NCBI GenBank assembly: GCA_018712125.1
Contig: DVHM01000009.1
Coordinates: 1-28,892, forward strand
Direction: 5' to 3'
Length of the DNA stretch: 28,892 nucleotides
From: Pullilachnospira_A gallistercoris
GTDB taxonomy: Bacteria; Bacillota; Clostridia; Lachnospirales; Lachnospiraceae
Positions within the stretch are counted from its first letter, which is position 1. Every line of letters starts with the position of its first letter. The notes under the pieces were generated by a model. It was not told the DNA's origin. It saw only the letters and a list, made by a program, of their open reading frames with translations, and did no database searches. Below, in pieces: positions 15,118 to 22,914 of the stretch. The translations under genes and the position numbers were made by a program.

Positions 15118-16829
15118 TAAAGATCATAAAAAACTATACGAAAATCTTTCGGGGTATGCGGCTGCCCTGGCTCCTTCTGTTTTTACTGGTTGTTATCTCT
15201 GCCATTCAGGCCAATGTGGAGGTGGGGGCCATCACGCTGACGGCGTCCATCATCGACGGTACCCAGAAAGCGATCAAGACGGATGAGCTGATTCAGTATA
15301 TCGAACTTCAGCTTCTATCCGGCATCATTACCATCGCTTCCACCTACATCTCCGGCCTGGTGCTGCAGAAGCTGAATCTTCTGGTAAGACTGCGGGTGTG
15401 GAACAAGATGATGAATCTGCCCACCAGCTATTACGATTCCGACAATGCCAACGAACTGGTAACCCGTGTGACCTCCGACGCGGACAGCGCGGGAAATTAT
15501 TTTCAGTTGATCATCTCGATGTTTATCGCGGTCTACTCGGCGATTGTGGCCTACCGGCAGCTTTTCCATTTTCAGCTTCAGATGGGCATGGCCCTGCTCC
15601 TGATTATACCGCTTACCATCGGCATCTCCGTTTTCTACAGTGTGGTAGCTTACCGTGCCGGTTCCAAGACCCGGATGACTCTGGCGGCTTCCATGGGATA
15701 TCTGGCGGAGCATGTGCGGGGACTTCGGCTGATCAAGTCCTTCCGCATGGAGGATGAGGAGTACCGCCAGGCGGACGATCTGTTCCGAAAGCAGTGCAGG
15801 TCGGATATTGCTCTCAGCTACACCAATATGATTCAGATGGGCGGCATGGAACTGATCGGCTGTATGTGCATCGTGATCTCTTTTGTGCTGGGTGGACGTC
15901 TGGTGGCCTCCGGCGATCTGACCATTGGGCGGCTGATTGCCTTCTACACCCTTTCCGGCGTGGCGACAGCCAGGATGGCGCAGATCTGCACGTCTGTGGG
16001 AAGCTTTTCCCAGAATGCGGGCATCGTGCAGAAGATCAGCTCCATTCTGGACGCGGAGGAGGAATCCGAGGCGGGAGTTGAGATGGATGTGGCCGACGCG
16101 GATATCCACGTGGATCATGTGAGCTTCTCCTACGGAAAAACGCCGGTGCTCAAGGATGTCAACTGCGTTTTCCCGAGGGGGAAGGTCACTGCCATCGTTG
16201 GAACCAACGGCGCCGGAAAGAGCACGCTGTTCAAGCTTCTGGAGCGGATGTATGAGCCGTCAGAGGGGGAGATTACCTTCGGCGACCGAAAGATATCCGA
16301 GTTCAGACTCTCCGCGTGGAGAAAGAGTTTTGCCATTGTGGCCCAGGAGCATCCGCTGCTCTCCGGTACCATCCGGGACAATATCGTTTACGGTGTGGAG
16401 CGGAAAGTGACGGAGGAAGAACTGATTCATGTGGCGAAGATGGCTAATATCTATGACTTTGTGATGAGCACCCCCGGCGGCTTTGACGCTGAAGTGGGGC
16501 CGGGAGGCTCCAATTTCTCCGGCGGGCAGCAGCAGTGCATTGCCATAGCCAGAGCCATGATGCGCAACCCGGATTATCTGCTGCTGGATGAAGCCACCAG
16601 CAATCTGGATGCCAGGAGCGAGCAGCAGGTTACGGCAGCTCTGGAAAATCTCATGAAGGGCAGAACCACCATCATGATCGCCCACAACTATTCAGCCACA
16701 GCTTTTGCGGATCAGGTCATCGTATTGTGTGACGGTCATGTGGAGGCATGCGGAACGCCGGAGGAACTGCTTGAGACCAACGAATACTATCAGACTTTTG
16801 CCAGGGCAGGGTCTGGTGTCGCGAGATAA
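15114..16829 (+). CDS. ABC exporter half-transporter, subunit 2 (membrane domain plus ATPase)
   Basis: This 571-residue protein has the same design as its neighbour: a membrane domain (about 1-310) and an ATPase domain (about 330-565). Motifs are Walker A GTNGAGKS (363-370), signature FSGGQ (from 468, where LSGGQ is usual), Walker B with Asp492-Glu493, D-loop SNLD and His524. Both half-transporters keep the Walker B Glu and the switch His, so no clearly dead ATP site is seen, unlike many heterodimeric exporters. Its ATG overlaps the stop of subunit 1, indicating translational coupling and equal production. The operon continues with a trigger-factor-like protein, a thioredoxin and an FTR-like protein, an unusual set beside an exporter. 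Confidence 0.93.
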   Translation: MIKIIKNYTKIFRGMRLPWLLLFLLVVISAIQANVEVGAITLTASIIDGTQKAIKTDELIQYIELQLLSGIITIASTYISGLVLQKLNLLVRLRVWNKMMNLPTSYYDSDNANELVTRVTSDADSAGNYFQLIISMFIAVYSAIVAYRQLFHFQLQMGMALLLIIPLTIGISVFYSVVAYRAGSKTRMTLAASMGYLAEHVRGLRLIKSFRMEDEEYRQADDLFRKQCRSDIALSYTNMIQMGGMELIGCMCIVISFVLGGRLVASGDLTIGRLIAFYTLSGVATARMAQICTSVGSFSQNAGIVQKISSILDAEEESEAGVEMDVADADIHVDHVSFSYGKTPVLKDVNCVFPRGKVTAIVGTNGAGKSTLFKLLERMYEPSEGEITFGDRKISEFRLSAWRKSFAIVAQEHPLLSGTIRDNIVYGVERKVTEEELIHVAKMANIYDFVMSTPGGFDAEVGPGGSNFSGGQQQCIAIARAMMRNPDYLLLDEATSNLDARSEQQVTAALENLMKGRTTIMIAHNYSATAFADQVIVLCDGHVEACGTPEELLETNEYYQTFARAGSGVAR

Positions 16830-16867
16830 ATGCTGTGATATGACGTTTGAGACGGGAGGTTGAGAAG

Positions 16868-17788
16868 ATGAAGTCAAAAATTGTCGAATGCTTTGACTAC
16901 AGGACACTGGAAGTAGAAGATCATCTGAGAAAATGGAAGATCCCTGACAGCGAGATCCGGGAGGAGATGGAAAATCTTGCCAGAGATCACTCCGGGGAGA
17001 CGGAGACGGAGGACGGAGCAAAAGCGGAGGACTGTGTCAGCTGTATCTGCACAGAGGCATCCGCCGCGAACTGGAAGAACCGTACCGTGCTGCTCTATCC
17101 CGGAAGGAATCTGAAGGGAGCGCAGGAGGCGGAGAAGGCCTGCCTCGGAAAACGTCCGGGGGACGTGTTCTCCTGTGAAATCCGGGGTGTACAGGTAACG
17201 CTTGCGGTAAAGAAGGTAATCCGCCGCAAAAAGGTTACGGTGGGACCGGAATTGTTCAGGATTCTGCAACTGCCGGGCGTATCCACGGAGGAGGATTTTG
17301 CCCGCTGGTATCATGAACAGCATGACGAGGAGCGCAGGCAGAAGGCAAGTTACGGCATTGTGAGCTTCTGGATGCAGGAGATGGCAAAACGCAGTACTTT
17401 CTCCATCGACGAGGAGGAGAAGAAATCCTGGTGCAGAGTCCGGGGAGAGAAAATGTATATCTCCATGCTGGCGGCCGGCTATGACATGAAAAAGGAGGAG
17501 CGGGATGGAGCGCCCATAACGGAGGAGGAGGCCATCGAGGAGGCTTCCCGTCAGCAGGAGCAGTATTTCATTCCCTACCTTCTGTATGAGTACTTCTCGA
17601 AAAAGGATGGTTTTACGGTTTCCGAGGAGGAGTACGAGAAGGTGTTGGCCGATGAGGCAAAGAGAGTGGGACTGTCCCTGGAGGAAGCCCACAGACAGTC
17701 GGATATCAGCATGTACCGCTATGTGAAATACCAGGAGCATGCGTTTCTGCTTCTGGCGGAAGAGGCGAAAACCTATCTGGAGGTGTAG
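16868..17788 (+). CDS. Trigger-factor-like protein lacking the ribosome-binding domain
   Basis: This 306-residue soluble protein resembles the middle and C-terminal parts of trigger factor. A reduced FKBP-like segment (about 25-130; an IPDSEIREEMENL helix, then a LGKRPGDVF turn and a beta strand ending VKKVIRRKK) leads into an all-helical region (about 135-306) like the chaperone arms. The N-terminal ribosome-docking domain with its GFRxGKxP loop is absent, and the prolyl isomerase domain looks shortened, so isomerase activity is doubtful. It may hold or deliver a client protein rather than act at the ribosome. ATG 16868 is preceded by GGGAGG (16854-16859); an in-frame TTG at 16847 would lie before that site. 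It begins 38 bases after the ABC gene and ends three bases before the thioredoxin gene. The assignment rests on pattern similarity only. Confidence 0.7.
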   Translation: MKSKIVECFDYRTLEVEDHLRKWKIPDSEIREEMENLARDHSGETETEDGAKAEDCVSCICTEASAANWKNRTVLLYPGRNLKGAQEAEKACLGKRPGDVFSCEIRGVQVTLAVKKVIRRKKVTVGPELFRILQLPGVSTEEDFARWYHEQHDEERRQKASYGIVSFWMQEMAKRSTFSIDEEEKKSWCRVRGEKMYISMLAAGYDMKKEERDGAPITEEEAIEEASRQQEQYFIPYLLYEYFSKKDGFTVSEEEYEKVLADEAKRVGLSLEEAHRQSDISMYRYVKYQEHAFLLLAEEAKTYLEV

Positions 17789-17791
17789 AAA

Positions 17792-18121
17792 ATGGCAGTG
17801 ATAGAAGCGACAAACGAAAACTTTGATGAACTGATCCGGGAGAAGGACTACGCGATGGTGGATTTTTACGGGGACCATTGCAGCGCATGTGTCTTCACGG
17901 CTCCCTGTCTGCGGGATGTGGCGGACGATTTGGCGGAGATTCAGTTTGTGAAGGTCAATACATCCACCTGCCCGGAGCTGGCAAAGCGGTTCGACATCAA
18001 GGGACTGCCCACCTTTCTCTACTTTTATAAGGGCGAGCAGGTGCAGAGAAATGACGGCGGTATGGACAGAAACATGATTCTTGAGAAAATTTCGGGTATG
18101 CTGTATCCCGAGGGAAAATGA
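17792..18121 (+). CDS. Thioredoxin-like protein (CSAC active site)
   Basis: At 109 residues this is a single thioredoxin fold. The redox motif is Cys30-Ser-Ala-Cys33 in a DHCSACVF context rather than the classical WCGPC, and the cis-proline is Pro73 in GLPT. FDIKGLPTFLYFYKGEQV is standard for the family. Two further cysteines (Cys39 and Cys60) are present. No signal peptide exists, so it acts in the cytoplasm, reducing disulfides. It starts three bases after the preceding gene, with GGAGG located in that gene's last codons. Its immediate neighbour is an FTR-like protein, which suggests that this thioredoxin is reduced by that Fe-S protein rather than by a flavin NADPH reductase. Confidence 0.9.
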   Translation: MAVIEATNENFDELIREKDYAMVDFYGDHCSACVFTAPCLRDVADDLAEIQFVKVNTSTCPELAKRFDIKGLPTFLYFYKGEQVQRNDGGMDRNMILEKISGMLYPEGK

Positions 18122-18134
18122 CAGGAGCAGAGCA

Positions 18135-18335
18135 ATGGCAAAGGTAAGACTGAACGAGAACGAAGAGATTGTAAAGATGGTCAAGGAGGGACTTGCGGAA
18201 AAGGGCGGTTACTGCCCCTGTACGCTGGAGATCAGCGAGGATACCAAGTGTATGTGCAAGGAATTCCGGGATCAGATTGCAGATCCCGATTTTGAGGGAT
18301 ACTGTCACTGTATGCTGTATTACAAGGAAAGATAG
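18135..18335 (+). CDS. Ferredoxin-thioredoxin reductase catalytic-chain-like protein
   Basis: This 66-residue protein carries the cysteine signature of the FTR catalytic chain: Cys-Pro-Cys (27-29), Cys-Met-Cys (39-41) and Cys-His-Cys (57-59). In the family four of these hold a [4Fe-4S] cluster and the other two form the redox disulfide that reduces thioredoxin with electrons from ferredoxin. The CPC-to-CHC distance (27 residues) equals that of plant and cyanobacterial FTR, but the middle pair is shifted seven positions toward the N-terminus. No variable chain gene is nearby. It follows the thioredoxin gene by 13 bases, so the two probably form a reductase-substrate pair. ATG 18135 is used because AGGAG precedes it; longer forms read into the thioredoxin gene. 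Confidence 0.85.
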   Translation: MAKVRLNENEEIVKMVKEGLAEKGGYCPCTLEISEDTKCMCKEFRDQIADPDFEGYCHCMLYYKER

Positions 18336-18340
18336 CATTC

Positions 18341-18369
18341 TTGTAAACCCCCTGGCCCCGTGCTATACT
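18341..18369 (+). promoter_or_regulatory. Probable sigma-A promoter of the histidine kinase operon
   Basis: TTGTAA (18341-18346), a 17-base spacer and TATACT (18364-18369) lie 35 bases before the kinase ATG. The promoter begins only five bases after the FTR-like gene stop, so a new transcription unit starts here. Confidence 0.6.
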
Positions 18370-18403
18370 TAGGGCAGATTATTTTGTGTGAGAGGAGAGA
18401 GCC

Positions 18404-19690
18404 ATGAGGATTGTTCTGTGCGTTCTGTGGGGAGTGGGAGCGGCCGGTTGCTGCGCCCTTGCCCTGCGCTGGCTGGGCGTGAAGAACAGACGTCTCGCGG
18501 CGCTCTCCTTATGGATTGGAGTCTGCTGTGGGCTGATTCCTTTTTTCTTTTCGGAGATAAACATCGGGCGGATCATCAGTCTGGCGGTTCTGGGCGTTCT
18601 CACGGCGCTGGCCGCGATGGACAGAGACCGCCCCATCGCCTCCCTGATTGCCTCGGCCATCGCTGTGGCCTGCGGCGGTATGATTCAGACCGTGGTGGGC
18701 GCAGTCTGGGCCCTGGATATATTTTCCATGCTGTTTCGCGGGACGCTGGTGGTGTTGTATCTGGCAGGGGCATGTTTTCTGCTGCGGGAGATGGAGAAAG
18801 ATTTTCCGGGGGAGAAGTGGAAGGAGTATCTGCAGGAAACCGATGATACGGAAGTATCGGAGGAGCATGGTGCCGCAGACAACGGCAGATGGATGGAACT
18901 GGCTGTGTTTTTTACGGCCTATGGCATCAGCTGCGGATTGCCGGTCTTCTGGCCGCAGCCGTCGCTTCCATTGCTGCTTCTGGAAGTTTTCGCTTTTTTC
19001 GCGGGACTGGAACTGATCGGTCTGCTGTTTTCCAACCAGAGGGAGAGAAAGCAGGCGCTCACGGAGAAACAGTATCGGGATGACATGCAGACCTACATGA
19101 GTGTGATCCGTTCCCAGCGGCACGATTACAATTTCCATGTGCAGACGCTCCATGGGCTGCTGCTGCGGAAGGACTATGATGCCTGTGAGAAGTATCTGGA
19201 GGAACTTCTGGCGGATTCGGTGCGGATGAACCGTATTCTTCCGCTGGCGGACGCTGCGGTAAGCGCGCTGCTTCTGTCTTTTCAGAGCCGGGCGGCTGCT
19301 CAGGGAATCGGGCTTCAGATCGATATAGAAAACGATCTGTCTCAGATTGCCACCAATGTGTACGAGACGAATAAGATTATCGGAAATCTCCTGCAGAATG
19401 CCATAGATGAGACGGAGAGACTGAAGGATAAGAGCTACGGGATTCGTTTTTCTGTCATCAAGAGAGGGGAATTCTGCGTGTTCCATGTCTCCAACCGGAC
19501 GGAGAAAGAGAACCCCATGGAGCGTTACCGCGTGGGACATTCGGACAAGGAAGGGCACGAGGGGATCGGCATCGCGTCCATCCGGACGCTGGCTGAGAGA
19601 TACGGCGGTGTCGTTTATTCGCGGATGGAGGATGACGTGATACATTTTATCGCAAAGATACCGCTGCGGTTGGTAAAGGAGGAAGAGTGA
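18404..19690 (+). CDS. Sensor histidine kinase, GHKL/AgrC-like class
   Basis: This 428-residue protein has an N-terminal membrane part with about six or seven hydrophobic helices (up to about residue 210) and a cytoplasmic kinase part. The phosphorylated His is probably His240 in RHDYNFH, within a short dimerisation helix like that of AgrC/CitA-type kinases. The ATPase domain shows the N-box with Asn332 in LLQNAIDE and the G-box GHEGIGIASI. It should phosphorylate the LytTR regulator encoded immediately after it; the stop and the next ATG overlap by one base. The ligand is unknown and no agrB or agrD-like gene is nearby. GAGGAGAG stands before the ATG. Confidence 0.9.
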   Translation: MRIVLCVLWGVGAAGCCALALRWLGVKNRRLAALSLWIGVCCGLIPFFFSEINIGRIISLAVLGVLTALAAMDRDRPIASLIASAIAVACGGMIQTVVGAVWALDIFSMLFRGTLVVLYLAGACFLLREMEKDFPGEKWKEYLQETDDTEVSEEHGAADNGRWMELAVFFTAYGISCGLPVFWPQPSLPLLLLEVFAFFAGLELIGLLFSNQRERKQALTEKQYRDDMQTYMSVIRSQRHDYNFHVQTLHGLLLRKDYDACEKYLEELLADSVRMNRILPLADAAVSALLLSFQSRAAAQGIGLQIDIENDLSQIATNVYETNKIIGNLLQNAIDETERLKDKSYGIRFSVIKRGEFCVFHVSNRTEKENPMERYRVGHSDKEGHEGIGIASIRTLAERYGGVVYSRMEDDVIHFIAKIPLRLVKEEE

Positions 19691-20454
19691 TGTTTCAGGG
19701 ACTGGTACTGCTGGTGGATGATGAGCCCATCGCTGCGGAGGACTCCATGGCCGCACTGAAACAGTTTGTCCGCCCGGAGCAGATTCTGTACGCGTCAAAC
19801 GCCGACGAGGCGATCCGACTGTTGGATTCCAGACCGGTAGCCCTGGCCTTTCTGGATATCGAGATGCCGGAGGAGAGCGGCTTTTTTATCGCCGCTTATC
19901 TGGATGACCATTGGCCGGATGTGCCCTATGTGTTTCTGACGGGGCATGCGGACTTTGCTCTGGAGAGCTACGACTATGAGCCGGTGGATTATCTTATCAA
20001 GCCGGTGGATCTCTCACGTCTGGCCAGAACTTTTGAACGGCTGGAAGACAGGAGAGAACAGCGCCCGTCGGGAAAGGTGGCTGTCCGCTTCGGGCAGGAA
20101 TACGATCTGGTAGATCCCCAAAAGATTGCCTATATCTGCAAGGAGAAGCGAAAGATCTGGATTCGCATGAAGGATGGCAGCGAGTACCAGACCACTTCCT
20201 CCCTGGAGGAACTGGAAAAGATTTTTGAGGACTATGGTTTTTTTCGCTGCCATCAGTCCTTTCTGATTCCGATCGCCGATGTAGAGCGTGTCAGTACAGG
20301 GAGATTCGGACAGACCTATGAGGCGACGCTGCAAAACGGAACGGTCATTCCGGTAAGCCGGGGAAAGTATGGGCTGCTGCGGGAGAAGCTGGAGACCCTC
20401 GGAATTCCCTTTGTACGTGGGACCGCTTCTTCAGAACGGGAAGAGAAACGATAA
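19690..20454 (+). CDS. LytTR family response regulator
   Basis: This 254-residue protein joins a receiver domain (about 1-120; acidic pair in VDDEP, phosphoacceptor Asp56 in FLDIEMPE, Lys in LIKPVD) to a LytTR DNA-binding domain (about 135-240, with the FFRCHQSFLIPI segment). It is the partner of the preceding kinase. LytTR proteins bind direct repeats upstream of target genes. The start is taken as ATG 19690, with AAGGAGG at 19676-19682 seven bases upstream; a GTG one codon earlier is possible. Its closest downstream neighbour, 15 bases on, encodes cysteine desulfidase, so the system may govern cysteine or sulfide metabolism, though this is only inferred from position. Confidence 0.92.
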   Translation: MFQGLVLLVDDEPIAAEDSMAALKQFVRPEQILYASNADEAIRLLDSRPVALAFLDIEMPEESGFFIAAYLDDHWPDVPYVFLTGHADFALESYDYEPVDYLIKPVDLSRLARTFERLEDRREQRPSGKVAVRFGQEYDLVDPQKIAYICKEKRKIWIRMKDGSEYQTTSSLEELEKIFEDYGFFRCHQSFLIPIADVERVSTGRFGQTYEATLQNGTVIPVSRGKYGLLREKLETLGIPFVRGTASSEREEKR

Positions 20455-20469
20455 GGAAGAATATTATAT

Positions 20470-21753
20470 ATGAAACGTGAAGATAAATTATATCGGAGAT
20501 ATCTGGAGATCCTGCGGGAGGAACTGACGCCGGCTATGGGCTGCACGGAGCCGATTGCGGTGGCTTACGCGGCGGCGAAAGCCAGGGAACTGCTGGGAGA
20601 AATGCCGGAGAGTGTGCTGGTGCAGGCCAGCGGAAGTATCGTCAAAAATGTCAAGAGTGTGATTGTACCAAATACAGGCGGCCGCCGGGGAATTCCGGTG
20701 GCCGCAGCTGCGGGAATCCTGTTTGGCAGAGCGGACAGCGCCCTGGAGGTGCTGGCGGAAGCCACGGAGGGGGATATCGCGGGACTGGATCCGTTTCTGG
20801 AGAAAACGGATATCCAGGTACAGTACCTGGAGGAAGGCCACGTTTTCGATCTGAAGGTATCTCTGCGCAAGGGGCAGAGGACAGCCTCTGTCCGCATTAC
20901 GGACCATCATACCAGAATCACGCAGATGGAGAAGAACGGCAGAATGCTTTTGGATCAGATGCCGAAGGAGACCGGGGATGGAACACAGGAGCGAAGGGAT
21001 CTCTTCTCCATGGAGCGGATTTATGATTTCGCGGAGACTGTGGAGCTTGGGGATGTGCAGGAACTTCTGGATCGCCAGATTGCCTGCAACATGGCGATCG
21101 CCAGGGAAGGCCTTGCGGGCGATTACGGGGCGAATATCGGCCGGGTGCTGGAGAAGACGGAGGAACGCTCGCCCCGGACAAAGGCGAAAGCTATGGCGGC
21201 CGCCGGATCCGACGCCAGAATGAATGGCTGTGAGTTGCCGGTGGTTATCAATTCCGGCAGCGGCAATCAGGGCATTACCTGTTCGGTGCCTGTTGTGGTC
21301 TACGCCAGAGAACTTGGGCTTGACCGGGAACGCATGTACCGGGCTCTGGTGCTCTCCAATCTTACCGCCATTTACGAGAAGTCCGGTATCGGGACGCTTT
21401 CGGCATACTGCGGGGCAGTCAGCGCCGGCGCGGCGGCCGGCGGAGGGATCGCCTATCTCTGCGGCGGAGGGTTCGACGAGGTCAAGCACACCGTGGTCAA
21501 TGCCCTGGCGATTGTCTCCGGTATCATCTGCGACGGGGCAAAGGCATCCTGTGCCGCGAAGATCGCGGCAGCGGTGGATGCCGGGATTCTCGGCTGGCAG
21601 ATGTACCAGAATGGCCAGCAGTTCTACAGCGGCGACGGCATTGTCTCCCGGGGTGTGGATGCCACGATCTCCAATGTCGGGACCCTGGGCAGGGACGGCA
21701 TGTATGAGACAAACGAAAAAATTATTGAAATGATGTTGAAAAATACCAGATGA
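20470..21753 (+). CDS. cyuA: L-cysteine desulfidase (CyuA/YhaM family)
   Basis: At 427 residues this matches the L-cysteine desulfidase family, which uses a [4Fe-4S] cluster to break L-cysteine into pyruvate, ammonia and hydrogen sulfide. The N-terminal TPAMGCTEPIAVAYAAA holds Cys25, the first cluster ligand by family knowledge. Further conserved cysteines are Cys314 (YCGAVSAG) and Cys354 (ICDGAK), with Cys361 nearby. VPNTGG and NSGSGNQG segments are typical. The family is related to the alpha chain of anaerobic serine dehydratases. It is oxygen-sensitive, which suits an anaerobe. Its gene follows the LytTR regulator by 15 bases, with AAGGAAG in the gap, and is probably cotranscribed with the two-component system. 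Confidence 0.92.
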   Translation: MKREDKLYRRYLEILREELTPAMGCTEPIAVAYAAAKARELLGEMPESVLVQASGSIVKNVKSVIVPNTGGRRGIPVAAAAGILFGRADSALEVLAEATEGDIAGLDPFLEKTDIQVQYLEEGHVFDLKVSLRKGQRTASVRITDHHTRITQMEKNGRMLLDQMPKETGDGTQERRDLFSMERIYDFAETVELGDVQELLDRQIACNMAIAREGLAGDYGANIGRVLEKTEERSPRTKAKAMAAAGSDARMNGCELPVVINSGSGNQGITCSVPVVVYARELGLDRERMYRALVLSNLTAIYEKSGIGTLSAYCGAVSAGAAAGGGIAYLCGGGFDEVKHTVVNALAIVSGIICDGAKASCAAKIAAAVDAGILGWQMYQNGQQFYSGDGIVSRGVDATISNVGTLGRDGMYETNEKIIEMMLKNTR

Positions 21754-21778
21754 CATTTTGGAATTTGCGTGGTAAAAT
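21750..21778 (+). promoter_or_regulatory. Probable extended -10 promoter of the HD-domain gene
   Basis: ATGACA (21750-21755), a 17-base spacer and TAAAAT (21773-21778) with TG one base upstream of the -10 form a good promoter. The -35 overlaps the stop codon of the desulfidase gene. Confidence 0.6.
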
Positions 21779-21826
21779 ACGTGAGGAATTGAAAACAGAG
21801 CAAATTCGATAAGGGAGGTAAGACCA

Positions 21827-22339
21827 TTGGAGAGATTCCGGATGGAAGATTTCGCGAAGAAGCTGGAGGAGATGGAGCAAAATCCGCAGATTCAGAAGCT
21901 GAAACAGTTTCCGCAGCATGATGGAAACAACACCTTTCAGCACTGTCACAATGTGGCGGTATACAGTTTTTATCTGGCTCAGCGTCTGCAGTGGGATATC
22001 GATGTGGAGAGTCTTGTGATGGGAGCCATGCTCCACGACTACTATCTCTACGACGCGAGAAACTGTGAGCTTACCAATTACCAGCACTGCGTTTCACACC
22101 CGAAGACGGCTGTGAAAAACGCGTCGAAATGCTTCGCCCTGAACGAGAAGACAAAGAATATCATTCGAAGCCATATGTGGCCGATGCCTTTTGTTGAGCG
22201 GCCCCGCTCGAAGGAGGCGGTTCTTGTGAATATGGCCGATAAATACTGCGCTTATCAGGAGATGCACAAAGGGATTCAGAAAGTGGAGGATATGATTCCG
22301 AATCAGCGCAGGGTGCTTGTGCCGGGCTGCAGCCATTGA
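21827..22339 (+). CDS. Small HD-domain phosphohydrolase-like protein
   Basis: This 170-residue protein is a single HD domain. His39/His41 in FQHCHNVA and the His70-Asp71 pair in MLHDYYLYD are the metal-binding residues, and a later MADKYCA supplies another conserved Asp. Small HD proteins of this type in Firmicutes hydrolyse nucleotides or phosphoesters; the substrate cannot be named. The TTG at 21827 is taken as start because GGGAGG (21813-21818) lies eight bases upstream, while the next ATG (21842) is too far from it. It has its own promoter and a strong terminator, so it is a one-gene unit. Confidence 0.85.
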   Translation: MERFRMEDFAKKLEEMEQNPQIQKLKQFPQHDGNNTFQHCHNVAVYSFYLAQRLQWDIDVESLVMGAMLHDYYLYDARNCELTNYQHCVSHPKTAVKNASKCFALNEKTKNIIRSHMWPMPFVERPRSKEAVLVNMADKYCAYQEMHKGIQKVEDMIPNQRRVLVPGCSH

Positions 22340-22419
22340 CGGTGTCATATGTCGGTGCCGCAGGATTTTGAGGTGCGTTATCCTTTTGTAAGTTGAGGGT
22401 ATGGAAAACAGAACACGGG

Positions 22420-22460
22420 AGGATGTCTCAGGCCAGGAAGCGGCCGGGACATCCTTTTTT
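22420..22460 (+). terminator. Intrinsic terminator of the HD-domain gene
   Basis: AGGATGTC (22420-22427) pairs with GACATCCT (22448-22455), and an inner GGCC/GGCC helix extends the stem across a small internal loop. Six T residues end the structure (22455-22460). Confidence 0.88.
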
Positions 22461-22503
22461 AACGTAACAGAAACAGAACGCAAACATTTCAGGAACAAAG
22501 GGT

Positions 22504-22512
22504 TGCTACAAT
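22504..22512 (+). promoter_or_regulatory. Possible extended -10 element before the four-helix membrane protein gene
   Basis: TGC followed by TACAAT (22507-22512) is a good extended -10, about 33 bases before the ATG at 22546. No convincing -35 stands at 16-18 bases, which hints at activator dependence. Confidence 0.4.
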
Positions 22513-22545
22513 ACCACCATCAAAAGAAAAGAGAGGTAGGAAAAA

Positions 22546-22914
22546 ATGAAAAAGAGTACATTTGTGGCGATGATCATGGGAACCGTTGGCGGCGTTCTGT
22601 TCGCGCTGGGGATGTGTATGGCGCTGATTACCGAGTGGAATGCATTTCAACCCGGCGTTATCATGGGAGCCGCAGGGATTCTGGTGCTGGCTTTGATGGT
22701 AATCGTGTGGAGAAAGATGGAGCATAAGGAGCCGATAAAGGTTTCCGGAAAAACCATCGGAGCGACGCTCATCGGTATTGTGGGCGCTCTGATGCTGGGG
22801 ATCGGCATGTGTCTGACCATGGTATGGAGCAGCATGATCGCCGGGATCATCGTGGGACTCATCGGCATCGTAGTGCTGCTCTGTCTGATCCCCTTTGCGA
22901 AAGGATTGCGATAA
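22546..22914 (+). CDS. Small four-helix membrane protein with internal duplication
   Basis: This 122-residue hydrophobic protein has four predicted helices in two matching halves. The first half starts IMGTVGGVLFALGMCM and the second LIGIVGALMLGIGMCL; each is followed by a short tryptophan-containing segment, then a (V/I)I(M/V)G helix. The halves are joined by a charged loop (RKMEHKEPIKVSG). I know no function; proteins of this kind occur near two-component systems in Firmicutes. Start is at the ATG after GAGAGGTAGG. It is the first gene of a patch with gene fragments downstream. Confidence 0.75.
   Translation: MKKSTFVAMIMGTVGGVLFALGMCMALITEWNAFQPGVIMGAAGILVLALMVIVWRKMEHKEPIKVSGKTIGATLIGIVGALMLGIGMCLTMVWSSMIAGIIVGLIGIVVLLCLIPFAKGLR

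Noticed and set aside
18404..20454. agr-type quorum-sensing locus
   Set aside because: The kinase and LytTR regulator fit, but no AgrB-like protease or AgrD-like peptide gene is found nearby.
22401..22727. Plus-strand open frame of 108 codons
   Set aside because: It runs through the intrinsic terminator at 22420-22460 and overlaps the four-helix membrane protein in another frame.
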